Shown: positions 6,823 to 15,739 of the stretch, piece after piece
Numbering within the stretch: the first letter of the stretch is position 1
Layout of the letters: every line of letters starts with the position of its first letter
Assembly: GCA_947589375.1 (NCBI GenBank)
Contig: CANQAO010000003.1
Coordinates: 1 to 23,853 of the forward strand
Direction: 5' to 3'
Length of the DNA: 23,853 nt
Origin: an uncultured Bacilli bacterium
GTDB lineage: Bacteria > Bacillota_I > Bacilli_A > RF39 > UBA660
Translations under genes and position numbers: made by a program
The notes under the pieces: generated by a model
The model's input: only the letters and a program-made list of their open reading frames with translations
What the model was told of the DNA's origin: nothing
Databases searched by the model: none

Positions 6823-7724
6823 TATTCCGCCCCCACATCTTCATTATAATATTTTTCTCCACTTAGAAGAAAATATGTATTTAACCATACAATACCATGT
6901 AATAATAGTTGAACATACCAATTATTAAGCATTTCATTATAGGTTTCAACACCTAATAAGAACTGCACTAACATAACCATTAAATATAGAACAATTCCGA
7001 ATTGTAAAAACTTTTTATGGAATGCGGCTCTATCAATACGATCACGATACACTGATTCTACTAACATATCGATATCTTGACTCATGTTTTCTAAAGATTC
7101 CCCAGCATCTCTAGAACCTTCATTGGTAATTTGTAAGAATAATTGATGCATGTTTCTAACAATATAGAAATCATATTTTGCATTAAAAAATTGTAAAGAC
7201 TCATCAATCGTTCCATTTTCATAGGCCATATCAATCATCGTTTTAACATCTGATTTAACCGGATCTTCTAAAACATCTGATTCATATACACCCTCTAAAG
7301 CTTTAACAAATGATTGTGTGGTTCCAAATTCCATAATTGTATTGGTTGTATAAACTTGGATTTGTTCAAAGATAAATTCACTATATACTCTTTTACAACG
7401 TAAATACGTCAAAAAAGGTATAACTAGTAGTGATACTGCAGCATAAATTAATGAAATACCAATATTATAAAAATATAAATAGGTAATAATCGCCGCTCCA
7501 GAAGCAAACACTACAGCTTGAATTAAATATTGTTTGACTGTATATTCTTGACCTAGTTCTTTAACCTTCTCCCTTATTACTCTAAATGAATAAGGAGTAT
7601 ATTTGTTATAAACGGCAGTAATTTGCTTATTAACGAATTTGTAAACACCTGTTTTTTCGTTGCTTCGGTAAATAATGACAAATATTGCCACGGCAACAAC
7701 CATTAAAAAGATTATAAATGTCAT
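6822..7724 (-). CDS. tadB: TadB-like inner-membrane platform protein
   Basis: This 300-aa protein has an N-terminal helix (about 1-18), two helices around residues 68-105, a cytoplasmic helical domain (about 105-235) and two C-terminal helices (about 240-262 and 268-288). The soluble domain contains FGTTQSFVKALEGVYES and NEGSRDAGESLENMSQDI, typical of the GspF/TadB fold. In known Tad systems TadB and TadC together anchor the pilus base in the membrane. The gene starts 21 nt after the TadA gene with an AGGAGGGG site and is coupled to the TadC-like gene. Order A-B-C is the standard Tad order. Confidence 0.82.
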   Translation of the reverse strand: MTFIIFLMVVAVAIFVIIYRSNEKTGVYKFVNKQITAVYNKYTPYSFRVIREKVKELGQEYTVKQYLIQAVVFASGAAIITYLYFYNIGISLIYAAVSLLVIPFLTYLRCKRVYSEFIFEQIQVYTTNTIMEFGTTQSFVKALEGVYESDVLEDPVKSDVKTMIDMAYENGTIDESLQFFNAKYDFYIVRNMHQLFLQITNEGSRDAGESLENMSQDIDMLVESVYRDRIDRAAFHKKFLQFGIVLYLMVMLVQFLLGVETYNEMLNNWYVQLLLHGIVWLNTYFLLSGEKYYNEDVGAE

Positions 7725-7745
7725 TTTTCCCCTCCTTTATTCAAA

Positions 7746-9083
7746 TTAAACATTTAGATTCCCAATTACGGATGTTGGGGTAGGAATCTGTGTTTGCGTA
7801 TTTGAATTTGTATTATTTATAGGTGTAGCTGATGCAACTGTCTGTTTTGGAGTAATTCCAGTTGGCGCTTGAGTAGCAATAATAGGTGTACTCGTTTGCA
7901 CAGGCTCTTGAGCTGGCTGGTTCATTGGAACAGGTCCACCAAAACTAACTGGTTCAGCTGGTTTATCACTATTTTGATACATTACCTTCGTTTTTTCATG
8001 CTCAGCTTCAGATATTGGAACATTTTCTCCTAAAAGACGCATTTCTTTTGGTAAAAATACTCCTTGAACCTCTAAATAATCAATTAAATATTTACTTGGA
8101 TTATTACGGATAACATTACCCGCGGCCGTTTTACGATAAAGCGTATTACTTTCAGCTTCGTTGTCTTCCGTAACATAAAATTCTGTCACTTCGGCTATTT
8201 CACGGACAAAGTTATGTGTTTCTCTATCAGTATAGCCTCTAACATAGATACCAATTTGGACATATCTATGAATAGTTTTTAAAAATTGGTCAATCTCCTG
8301 ACTTGTCTCTAATAAACTATACATACGACTTGGAATAGAGGCCGCTTTATCAGCATGGATTGTCGATAAAATATAGTGACCTGAAGAAATTGAGTTACGC
8401 ACAGCTAACACCGCTTCCGCACTACGAACCTCTGATAATAAAATCCATTTCGGATTTTGACGCATGCAAGTGACTAAAACATCGGTATATGATGCAATAT
8501 TATTAGTCTTCATAGCGACAATATCACGATGTGGGAAAATTTTATCTAAGTGTAATTCCAAAGTATCTTCAATGGTAATAATTTTTTCATCTTCTTTAAT
8601 TTTTGAAGCTAGATACTTGATTAACTCGGTTTTACCAGAACCTGTTTCCCCACAAGCAATAATATTGCAGTGACCTTTAATACAATATTCTAAAAAGTCA
8701 TGTATATCTGGTTCAATATACTTTTGTTCAATGATTTTTTCTTTCTCCAAACGAACTTTAGCTGGTGTTTTACGGATAACACAAGCAATGCCGTTAGTAG
8801 CGATTGAATCATGAACGAAATTTAAACGTAGTTCTGCACTTTCAGCATCTAGAAAGGGGTGAGCCATATTAAAGGTTTTACCCATAACATTTGAACACTG
8901 AAAGGCTAGTTTTTCCATAAAAGCATCATTGACGCTAGGATTTTCTACGCGAAATATGCCTTTTGATAAGGTTTTTAAATGGATCTGACCCCCATTGTCA
9001 TATGATACGTCAGTTATGTCATCATTATCCAAATATTCTTTTAGTGGACCAAAGTCTATTTGGTCAAACATATTTCCATTCAT
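7746..9083 (-). CDS. tadA: TadA/CpaF-type secretion ATPase with Pro/Thr-rich tail
   Basis: This 445-aa cytoplasmic ATPase is of the type II/IV secretion superfamily and would power subunit export. Walker A is GETGSGKT (about residues 145-152), the Walker B region is WILLSEVR (213-220), and the His-box segment is STIHADKAASIPSRM (240-254). The N-terminal domain has the FNMAHPFLDAESAELRLNF strand pattern of TadA/CpaF and VirB11. The adjacent TadB/TadC genes favour TadA over VirB11. The catalytic core ends near residue 365. The last 80 residues are a low-complexity Pro/Thr/Gln/Asn tail, unusual for an enzyme of this family. GGGAG lies 8 nt before the ATG, and the gene begins 3 nt after the CpaB-like gene. 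Confidence 0.88.
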   Translation of the reverse strand: MNGNMFDQIDFGPLKEYLDNDDITDVSYDNGGQIHLKTLSKGIFRVENPSVNDAFMEKLAFQCSNVMGKTFNMAHPFLDAESAELRLNFVHDSIATNGIACVIRKTPAKVRLEKEKIIEQKYIEPDIHDFLEYCIKGHCNIIACGETGSGKTELIKYLASKIKEDEKIITIEDTLELHLDKIFPHRDIVAMKTNNIASYTDVLVTCMRQNPKWILLSEVRSAEAVLAVRNSISSGHYILSTIHADKAASIPSRMYSLLETSQEIDQFLKTIHRYVQIGIYVRGYTDRETHNFVREIAEVTEFYVTEDNEAESNTLYRKTAAGNVIRNNPSKYLIDYLEVQGVFLPKEMRLLGENVPISEAEHEKTKVMYQNSDKPAEPVSFGGPVPMNQPAQEPVQTSTPIIATQAPTGITPKQTVASATPINNTNSNTQTQIPTPTSVIGNLNV

Positions 9084-9086
9084 ACA

Positions 9087-10154
9087 TTATCTCCCTGTGG
9101 TTTGCGTATTAGCTGCGCCAACATTGATAGTTTCTGATTTTGTATGAACGGTACCATTGCTTTCGGTAACTGTAGCTATTAATTCCCCAGAAACAGTTAA
9201 ACTTACATTTTGACTCTTTTTAGTTACAGTTATAGGTTGTCCACCACCTAAACTATAAGCACATGTATAATCAGTTCCGCAACCTTTAGGATATGTAATT
9301 GTAACTTTTACTGGATTAGTTCCACTAGTTTTAAATGTTGGTTCTAATGTATCAGTAGCATTTTCTTCAGTATCAGTAGTTAATGGAATATTTACAGCAT
9401 GAGCCTCGATATAATCTACTAACTGTTGTGTAGAAACTTCTGTGGCACCATCAGTACTAACAGCTCCACCATGTGGTACTGGGAATAATTCAACACCAAT
9501 TGAACCCATATATGATGCTTTTAAAAGTAAAATGTGAATAGCATTTGGAACTCCAAAAATCATCATTGATGGGGTTCTAGATTCACTAGTATTTTCAAAG
9601 ACATTTCGTCCACCAGAATCTTTTATAGCTAACACTTCTACATTTTCAACTAGTTTTCCTAACATAACTCGTTCATCATTACCATTTCCGGTTTTCATAT
9701 AAATGTCGATTTTATTGCCAGGATAAATTGAATTTCCATATGTAGATTCCATATTAACTGGGAAGTTAAATACAACTTCTCCTTCTTTAACTTTTACAAA
9801 TACTGAATCAGGTAATTTACTTTCTTCGATAACCGTGTCAGAATAGAACATACTTCCAGCTGGAATAATAGTATTAATGTTTGTATATTTTCCAACTACA
9901 GCATTTTTAGAACGTAACACATTATCGCTTAATGAAATAGCTGGCATTTTAACTATTTCGACCATATCATCAGTAATTTCTGTTCTAGGTTGAATTGTTT
10001 CCGTAGCCACAGGAACACTAATTGGTTCAACTGCTTGGTTAATTTGGCTACTATAGCCAATATATAGAAGTACTAAAATAATAATTACTCCTAAAATTGT
10101 GACTGTGTTTTTGTTTTTAAATATTCGTGTTGCCGACGCTACAAAATTATTCAT
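9087..10154 (-). CDS. cpaB: CpaB/RcpC-like SAF-domain protein with Ig-like C-terminus
   Basis: This 355-aa protein has one N-terminal membrane helix (about 17-36) and then a SAF domain (about 47-115, with the pattern VATETIQPRTEITDDMVEIV). A second part resembles the rest of CpaB (VFVKVKEGEVVFNFPVNM; PGNKIDIYM). CpaB/RcpC is a periplasmic or cell-wall Tad component. Residues about 275-345 form an extra beta-rich module (GCGTDYTCAYSLGGG...VTVSG-like strands) that resembles the Ig-like repeats of surface proteins. GGAG abuts the ATG at 10163 and lies 9 nt from the ATG at 10154, so the latter is the likelier start. In a monoderm the SAF part would sit between membrane and wall and the Ig-like module further out. 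Confidence 0.8.
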   Translation of the reverse strand: MNNFVASATRIFKNKNTVTILGVIIILVLLYIGYSSQINQAVEPISVPVATETIQPRTEITDDMVEIVKMPAISLSDNVLRSKNAVVGKYTNINTIIPAGSMFYSDTVIEESKLPDSVFVKVKEGEVVFNFPVNMESTYGNSIYPGNKIDIYMKTGNGNDERVMLGKLVENVEVLAIKDSGGRNVFENTSESRTPSMMIFGVPNAIHILLLKASYMGSIGVELFPVPHGGAVSTDGATEVSTQQLVDYIEAHAVNIPLTTDTEENATDTLEPTFKTSGTNPVKVTITYPKGCGTDYTCAYSLGGGQPITVTKKSQNVSLTVSGELIATVTESNGTVHTKSETINVGAANTQTTGR

Positions 10155-10183
10155 ATTTTCCATCTCCTTTTCTTTCCTTTATT

Positions 10184-10606
10184 TTAATATGGTGTTTCTA
10201 AAATAGCATCTATTTTATTACTTATATTAAAACCACTATTGCTTTCACCATTTGGTAAAGCGGCAGCGGCATCAAATGAACCGCTAGAACTCGTGACCTT
10301 TACACTAACTTTAGGTGGAATTTCATTAACATCATAAAATTGGATTTTATAATTTCTAGACAAATTAGCATTATCTGCATACCTTCTAATAAAATTCTCT
10401 ACAAATTTTTCTTGATTTATTTTATAAACCCCTTCTTTTCTAAAGTAAGCATAATCAACAGAATCCCACATAGCTGATTCAGTTACTTCTTTAAGCAACT
10501 GCGAGTTATGCTCATCTGTATTAGTAATAGTTTGGAAGAAAACAATAAACAAGATAGATGCAACTCCAATCATTACTACCATAATTCCCCAAAATGATTT
10601 ATTCAT
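10184..10606 (-). CDS. Pseudopilin-like protein with one N-terminal helix
   Basis: This 140-aa protein begins MNKSFWGIMVVMIG, with a single helix at about residues 5-26. A short helical stretch and a mixed soluble domain follow, without cysteines. The order helix-then-soluble domain, the size and the position directly before cpaB suggest a TadE/TadG-like minor subunit, but it shows no clear similarity to the two TadE-like proteins downstream. Spacing to the preceding stop is 6 nt, and its AGGTGA site overlaps that stop. I do not recognise the family with confidence; it could also be a dedicated assembly factor. Confidence 0.7.
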   Translation of the reverse strand: MNKSFWGIMVVMIGVASILFIVFFQTITNTDEHNSQLLKEVTESAMWDSVDYAYFRKEGVYKINQEKFVENFIRRYADNANLSRNYKIQFYDVNEIPPKVSVKVTSSSGSFDAAAALPNGESNSGFNISNKIDAILETPY

Positions 10607-10612
10607 CTATTC

Positions 10613-13258
10613 TCACCTGCCTTCTTCCGCACAAGTTGATATTCTTGATTTATTAGAGCACGCACCAGTTAAATTCAAACCAGTTGTTTCACTTCTTAAG
10701 AAAGTACTATAGCATACGTCCCCTGAACAATTTAATGTGAAATCATCATATTCATGAGTATCATTATAATCTCTTATAGCTCGCATTATGGTTGGATTAA
10801 GATCAACTTCATATAATGGTTTTAAATTATACACACTTTCATCTTCATTTTTCCTATTATTTAAAATATGTTGTTTAACCATAGGATTATCTGGTGCACA
10901 ATTAAGCTTTTTCGTGGTTTCGTTATAAGTACACCAATTGGCCCCTGTTGCTCTTTTATAATTTGTTTGTCCTGGGAATGGATTAGATAAATCAATTGTA
11001 CGATAAATTAATTCATTGCCGCCTTTAGTAGGGCAATTACCTTCTGGACAATCTGGTCCGCCATCACATCTGTTATTCATTTCTTCTCTTGTGATTGGAC
11101 CTTTGCCTTGCTTATCATAGCAATCATTATCACCATTTACGCACTCACATACATATTTACATTCTGGACAATCTGGTCCGCCATTACATCTACTATTCAT
11201 TTCTGCTCTTGTTATTGGACCTTGGCCTTCTTTATCATAACAATCATTATTACCATTTACACATTCACAGTTATATGGTATACATGGTTCTGAATTATCA
11301 ATACATTTTTTCTCACGAGCACAATAATACTTACCTTTTGGGCATCCATAGACATCACATATATATTCATCAGTACTAGCACCACCAGTTATGCTTCCAT
11401 AACAATTTCCAGCAGAATTTTCTGTTCTTTCACTTGCACACTTATTAAACGCATCACTACCTACTGCGCCAAATTGTGTACATGCTGAATTTTGCAATTG
11501 TTGTTGTTCTGCATCACTAAGTTTTTGCCCGCTTGTATATTTTTTATAAATATTATCTGCCGTACCATTTGGATTTTGGAAATAGTCATTGTTTTTATTA
11601 AATGATTTCACAAGTGAAGTGTATCTATCTTCAGCTTGAGTAGGGAAACTATATTTGAATTTTACATGGGCTACTACGCCTTCATCTTTTTTAGCATAAT
11701 TTTCTGAAGAAATTGGTAAATTCGCTGTTCCCATATCACGATGATCAGTCACATCTGAAGGTTTAGATTTCTGAGCTAGTCCATCTCTAATTCTAACCCA
11801 ACGATATAATTCTTCATTATTATCTAATTTATAATAAGTTGTCACTGTATCTGTAAGTGTATTCCCACCATATCGTGGACCCGTATCTTCGATTCTTGAT
11901 TTGTCTAAAGTCATTTTTTCTATAATCGTAGGGGAATATTTACTTTGTGGATAAGTCTCTTTACTTTCATTATATTCAAGCCTAATGTTACCAGTTGCTC
12001 CAGCTACTGAATTTGTCGTACTACTAACTGCAGCTTTAGCTAAAGCAGCAAATTCTTGTAAACATGCTTGTGGTTCTTCACCCTTTGCCATACATTCTCT
12101 GGTCTTTTCTACTTTAATGGTTTTCATATTTGGTATTCCATCAGCATACCATTTTATTTTTTCTTTATTAACCGTAAAGTATCTTCCTGGTATAGTCACA
12201 ATTTTATCATTGGCATTTGGGAAAGTAATCTTAAATTCTTCACGGCAATAAACTTCACGTTTTTCTTTTTCTTCGCCTTCTTTAGGAGGAGTAATATCTT
12301 TACAAGTATGTTTTAAGAAATAATCATTAGCCGCTTTGATTGCTGAGTCTTTACTTCTTAGTATAGAATCCCAACTACTAGTATCTTGAATTAAATAACT
12401 ACCATTATCCGAAGTAGAGTCACAATTACTACATACTGCATCTATTGAATAATCATCTGGTGTAAAAATGTCAGGATTAAATCCAATAATATTGTATCCT
12501 TCACCCATATTCCAGTCAGCAAAGTTTCTGCCTAATTGATCACACATATCTCCAGAATCCCAGCAGTTTCCACGAGTAGAATGCCAACTACGATATTTAG
12601 AAGTATGAATTCCTATATCATCTTTAGTTGTCCACAAATCATCTTGCCAGCTACCACCAAATAGCAATCCTAAAGGTACGGAATTAGCAAAATCTTTTCT
12701 TGGCCATAACTGTCTACAATAATTGCCACTAGTACCAAAACATGTTAATTTTTGAATCAAAATTCTATAACCATATGAATTAATATTTCCTGGCTCATCG
12801 CCTGGTTGTTTCAAAGAATCTATATCAACACCCATTTCACCAATATAACGATCAGCAGTTTCTTTATCGTTAATAACTGGGAGATCATCTAATTGGTCAC
12901 CTCTATATAACTGAGCAGCTAATTCATTAAGTTTTGTACCGCTAGCAATATATTTACAACCAGAAGCTGCTCCATAAAGCTTACTTTGAGCATCGCCTAC
13001 TGGTCCTTTATGACTACCAGCTGATACTACCGCACAGCCTACAATATCTCTTCCACCATTTTGATGACGATATACTAGCTGAAATAAATAAGTTCCTGAA
13101 TTACAACTTTTACCACAATCAACTAATATATTGCTGGAACCACCACCAGTGGTACCGCCGCCGCCACCGCCGCCGCCGGTTCCCCAAGCATAAACCACAG
13201 GAATAATCGCAATAATGCATATAATTAAAGCCCCAAATAAAATTTGTTTTATTTTCAT
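10613..13258 (-). CDS. Large secreted Cys-rich surface protein
   Basis: The protein has 881 aa from the ATG at 13258, which follows AAGGAGG with 8-nt spacing; an open frame continues to 13303 without a site. It has a signal peptide or anchor helix (about 4-24), then WGT, eight glycines and a second Gly-rich patch. Two further parts follow: a long region with many Trp, Cys and charged residues, and a Cys-rich part (about 615-745) with two near-identical 40-residue repeats of the form CxCVNGxNDCYDK...GPITRxEM...GGPDCPE. No C-terminal membrane helix or LPxTG motif is visible. It lies between a secreted anchored protein and a pseudopilin-like protein. A pilus-tip or adhesin role fits its size and cysteines but is inference; no enzymatic motif was recognised. 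Confidence 0.8.
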   Translation of the reverse strand: MKIKQILFGALIICIIAIIPVVYAWGTGGGGGGGGTTGGGSSNILVDCGKSCNSGTYLFQLVYRHQNGGRDIVGCAVVSAGSHKGPVGDAQSKLYGAASGCKYIASGTKLNELAAQLYRGDQLDDLPVINDKETADRYIGEMGVDIDSLKQPGDEPGNINSYGYRILIQKLTCFGTSGNYCRQLWPRKDFANSVPLGLLFGGSWQDDLWTTKDDIGIHTSKYRSWHSTRGNCWDSGDMCDQLGRNFADWNMGEGYNIIGFNPDIFTPDDYSIDAVCSNCDSTSDNGSYLIQDTSSWDSILRSKDSAIKAANDYFLKHTCKDITPPKEGEEKEKREVYCREEFKITFPNANDKIVTIPGRYFTVNKEKIKWYADGIPNMKTIKVEKTRECMAKGEEPQACLQEFAALAKAAVSSTTNSVAGATGNIRLEYNESKETYPQSKYSPTIIEKMTLDKSRIEDTGPRYGGNTLTDTVTTYYKLDNNEELYRWVRIRDGLAQKSKPSDVTDHRDMGTANLPISSENYAKKDEGVVAHVKFKYSFPTQAEDRYTSLVKSFNKNNDYFQNPNGTADNIYKKYTSGQKLSDAEQQQLQNSACTQFGAVGSDAFNKCASERTENSAGNCYGSITGGASTDEYICDVYGCPKGKYYCAREKKCIDNSEPCIPYNCECVNGNNDCYDKEGQGPITRAEMNSRCNGGPDCPECKYVCECVNGDNDCYDKQGKGPITREEMNNRCDGGPDCPEGNCPTKGGNELIYRTIDLSNPFPGQTNYKRATGANWCTYNETTKKLNCAPDNPMVKQHILNNRKNEDESVYNLKPLYEVDLNPTIMRAIRDYNDTHEYDDFTLNCSGDVCYSTFLRSETTGLNLTGACSNKSRISTCAEEGR
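11041..11280 (-). repeat. Two-unit 120-nt coding tandem repeat
   Basis: Units 11041-11160 and 11161-11280 align without gaps and encode 40-residue Cys-rich modules in the 881-aa protein. Differences are scattered and many are silent, so the duplication is not brand new and the protein sequence has been kept. Confidence 0.85.
13154..13177 (-). repeat. GC-rich (GGC/GGT) run encoding eight glycines
   Basis: Eight consecutive glycine codons, six GGC and two GGT, lie just after the signal peptide of the 881-aa protein. In a very AT-rich gene this is a local GC peak and a simple trinucleotide repeat that could slip in frame. Confidence 0.85.
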
Positions 13259-13259
13259 C

Positions 13260-13922
13260 TTAATGCCTCCTTCGAAATACATGATATATTCCATATATAG
13301 CAAATAACACGACTATTATAATTGATATTACAACCACTGTTTTATTTTCATCAACAACATTTTGAATTTTGTCCCAAATATCAGCGTCTTCAGTATTGCT
13401 CATTTGTTTCTCTTGTTCCGCTTTGTATTTTTTTAATTCAGCGTTAAATTTTTCTGACGTAATTCCAGTTGTATTCATCCAAAGTGGGCAAAGATAAAAT
13501 TCAGGATTGTCTTTGCATTCATCTGATGTACTAAAATAATTATAGCTTGGAATATTAATAGATTGTGTCATTAACAACTCATTTTTACAATTATTATCGT
13601 TTGAATAAATATTAAAAGTAGTTTGTGAGCCAATGGTTGAATTCAAAATTTTTTCTCCATTTCCGCTCACGCGTTGATTAAACAAACTGCCTGTTTCTTG
13701 TAAATATATATCATTAGTTAAATTAGTTATTATTATTTGAGTTGGTATTTCAATATGACCATCCTCTAAATAGTTGGCCTCATACACATAGCTAAATTTA
13801 ACATTAGCAGCTATTCTAGAAAGCTCAGCTTGCCTTTCATATGAACACTCGGCATTACTCACTAAAGGGCATGCCAAAAAGCATCCCAAAAACAATACCA
13901 AATATAAAAATTTCGTTTTCAA
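13260..13922 (-). CDS. Secreted protein with C-terminal membrane anchor
   Basis: This 220-aa protein has a signal peptide ending near SNAE (residues 1-24), an extracellular beta-rich domain with cysteines near residues 26, 112, 137 and 145, a Lys/Glu-rich linker (about 158-190), a membrane helix (about 195-213) and a basic tail (FRRRH). It starts with TTG at 13922: the GGAGG site lies 8 nt upstream and no ATG fits. The stop precedes the next ATG by one base, so the two are likely coupled. The architecture is that of a surface protein displayed on the membrane. Its domain is not recognised. It may hold or escort the 881-aa protein encoded next. Confidence 0.8.
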   Translation of the reverse strand: MKTKFLYLVLFLGCFLACPLVSNAECSYERQAELSRIAANVKFSYVYEANYLEDGHIEIPTQIIITNLTNDIYLQETGSLFNQRVSGNGEKILNSTIGSQTTFNIYSNDNNCKNELLMTQSINIPSYNYFSTSDECKDNPEFYLCPLWMNTTGITSEKFNAELKKYKAEQEKQMSNTEDADIWDKIQNVVDENKTVVVISIIIVVLFAIYGIYHVFRRRH

Positions 13923-13952
13923 AGGCCTAGCCTCCTTTCTTATTATAACACA

Positions 13953-15593
13953 TTATTGTTGTTTTAGTATATATTTATAATTATAATTTCTCACTTTAAA
14001 CGTAAAATAAATCTCTGTCGCCTTTTCAATATCCTTATTGGCCTCAATATAGTAATAATTATCTTTAGCCGTGGCTGGTTTTACTTTTTGCGAATCGATC
14101 TTATGAGAATACCATTTATCATTTACTTTATAATGTATTTCGCCATATTTATTTAAGAAATAATAAAGATCGGCGGCATTTTCAATATTAGAAGAACTAT
14201 CAAGCTCAAATTTACCATCAATTCTAATTAAAGTTTTTAAATAATTTCCTGTGGCTGTTGGCGTCACATATTCATATGACGTATAGCAATGATCTTTTTT
14301 AGAGCAAAAGTTATAACTGGTTTTAAATTTATTGCCCACCATAAAATCATTAATTATAAATTCTGAATCGCCTAAGATGCTACCACTAAATAATAAACTC
14401 TCCTTGACTTGTTCAGTTTTTTCGCCTTCTTTTTGAGTCAAATCTTTAGGCTTTAAAGTAATGTAATTGCTTTTAGCCCCCATTTGACCTTTGACATAAC
14501 TTACGTTATCGTTGATTTTTAAAGTCATTGTTTTTTTTCTAGCGTCAGTTGGAATTTCAAAAGCTAAAATATAACTTACAAATTCTGGCTGTAATGCTTG
14601 TCCAATATATGGCGAACCAATATCCGTGAGTTTATAATTGTATTTATTTGTTTGAGCATATGATTTATTGTCAATACGAAGAGTGATAAGGCCTGTATTT
14701 AAAGTGACATCTTCAGCTTCTTTACTAAGGGTTCTCACATCAAGTTTAACTACTACGACTGACAAATCTTTAGTCGTTTGGCCATTAAGATAAGTAATTA
14801 ATTTACCGTTTTGGTCAGTTTGGGTTATATAACTATTTTTAACATTAAAGGCTAATGAACTAGCCTGAAAAATTTTGCCTTCAGTATGGTTTGCCCGATA
14901 AATGCCAAAATTCATAAAGAAAATAAACGCAATAATAATAGCCGCAATGATTAAAATCACATTAATTATAAATTTATGTTCATGGTAAGCATAGGAAAAA
15001 TCTCTAAAAAACTTACGTATGCCTCTATTCATTTTATTGCGGTCAAATTCTACCGCTACTTCGAATTCTTCATTATCTTTAGTATCAATATTTAATTGTT
15101 GTAGGTCGGCACCAAAATTAAAACCTTTTATGTCAAATCCCGTGGCTCTTACAAGAGTCAAAAGAATTGCCGCCACTTGCAAGCCAAACGCAATAAAAGT
15201 AATATCATGAAAGGCTTTAGAAATACGCACGTCTAAAATAGCTTCCCCGATACCTCTTAAAATCATATAGTCAGCGCCATACAAAATAATTAATAAGGCA
15301 TATAGAGCTAAATTGACTATATATAATTTTTTTGGTTTATTTTTAACAATTAAAACGGAAAGTACTAAAACATTTAAAATAACCACCATTAAAGCTAACA
15401 AAAAACTATAGAAATTAATATAATTCCCAACAATAAAACCGTTACTAGCCGTAACGTAATCATCGATATATCTAGAGAAAAAATTAGCAATAGTCCAAGT
15501 CCGATAGATTAAAAATGCCATTAGAAGTGCCATGACCAAGTTTATTAATCTAAAGTGCTTAATAAATAATGCATACGGCTTCCTTAATACCAT
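13953..15593 (-). CDS. Polytopic membrane protein with large extracellular beta-rich domain
   Basis: This 546-aa protein has four helices in the first third (about residues 14-31, 60-84, 89-111, 129-149), a cytoplasmic stretch (about 150-205), a fifth helix (about 208-232) and an outer domain of some 310 residues with only two close cysteines (FCSKKDHC, near 434-440). It is the first gene of the long minus-strand cluster, behind a TATAAT box. I do not recognise the family. A DUF4352-like or accessory adhesin fold is possible from the beta-rich look of the outer part, but no motif proves it. Context suggests an assembly or anchoring factor for the Tad-like machine; it may instead be an unrelated neighbour. 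Confidence 0.8.
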   Translation of the reverse strand: MVLRKPYALFIKHFRLINLVMALLMAFLIYRTWTIANFFSRYIDDYVTASNGFIVGNYINFYSFLLALMVVILNVLVLSVLIVKNKPKKLYIVNLALYALLIILYGADYMILRGIGEAILDVRISKAFHDITFIAFGLQVAAILLTLVRATGFDIKGFNFGADLQQLNIDTKDNEEFEVAVEFDRNKMNRGIRKFFRDFSYAYHEHKFIINVILIIAAIIIAFIFFMNFGIYRANHTEGKIFQASSLAFNVKNSYITQTDQNGKLITYLNGQTTKDLSVVVVKLDVRTLSKEAEDVTLNTGLITLRIDNKSYAQTNKYNYKLTDIGSPYIGQALQPEFVSYILAFEIPTDARKKTMTLKINDNVSYVKGQMGAKSNYITLKPKDLTQKEGEKTEQVKESLLFSGSILGDSEFIINDFMVGNKFKTSYNFCSKKDHCYTSYEYVTPTATGNYLKTLIRIDGKFELDSSSNIENAADLYYFLNKYGEIHYKVNDKWYSHKIDSQKVKPATAKDNYYYIEANKDIEKATEIYFTFKVRNYNYKYILKQQ

Positions 15594-15622
15594 AATTTAT
15601 GGCCCCTTTCCCTACTATAGAC

Positions 15623-15651
15623 ATTATACCTTATTTTTTTGCAAAAAAAAA
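15623..15651 (-). promoter_or_regulatory. Putative promoter of the Tad-like gene cluster
   Basis: On the minus strand TATAAT (15623-15628) lies 30 nt upstream of the start at 15593. The -35 position is a T-tract without consensus. No other good promoter was seen before the pilin gene, so this is the likely driver of the cluster. Confidence 0.5.
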
Positions 15652-15739
15652 GCTTTTAGCCAAAATTATTGGAAATTTAAAAAGGTTGTTGCTGTTAATG
15701 CACACAGAAAATAAATTTATCTATTAAGTTGGAAAAATT

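Noticed and set aside
1849..9083. Conjugative type IV secretion system
   Set aside because: Only VirB2-like topology and a VirB11/TadA-type ATPase are present. No relaxase, VirB4, VirB6 or coupling protein is seen, and TadB/TadC/CpaB-like genes surround the ATPase.
11041..11280. CRISPR-like repeat
   Set aside because: There are two adjacent coding units of 120 nt without spacers, in frame in the 881-aa protein; no array exists in the window.
11095..11379. Plus-strand ORFs rich in His, Tyr and Leu
   Set aside because: They are the antisense of the Cys-rich repeat, have no SD and overlap a well-supported minus-strand gene.
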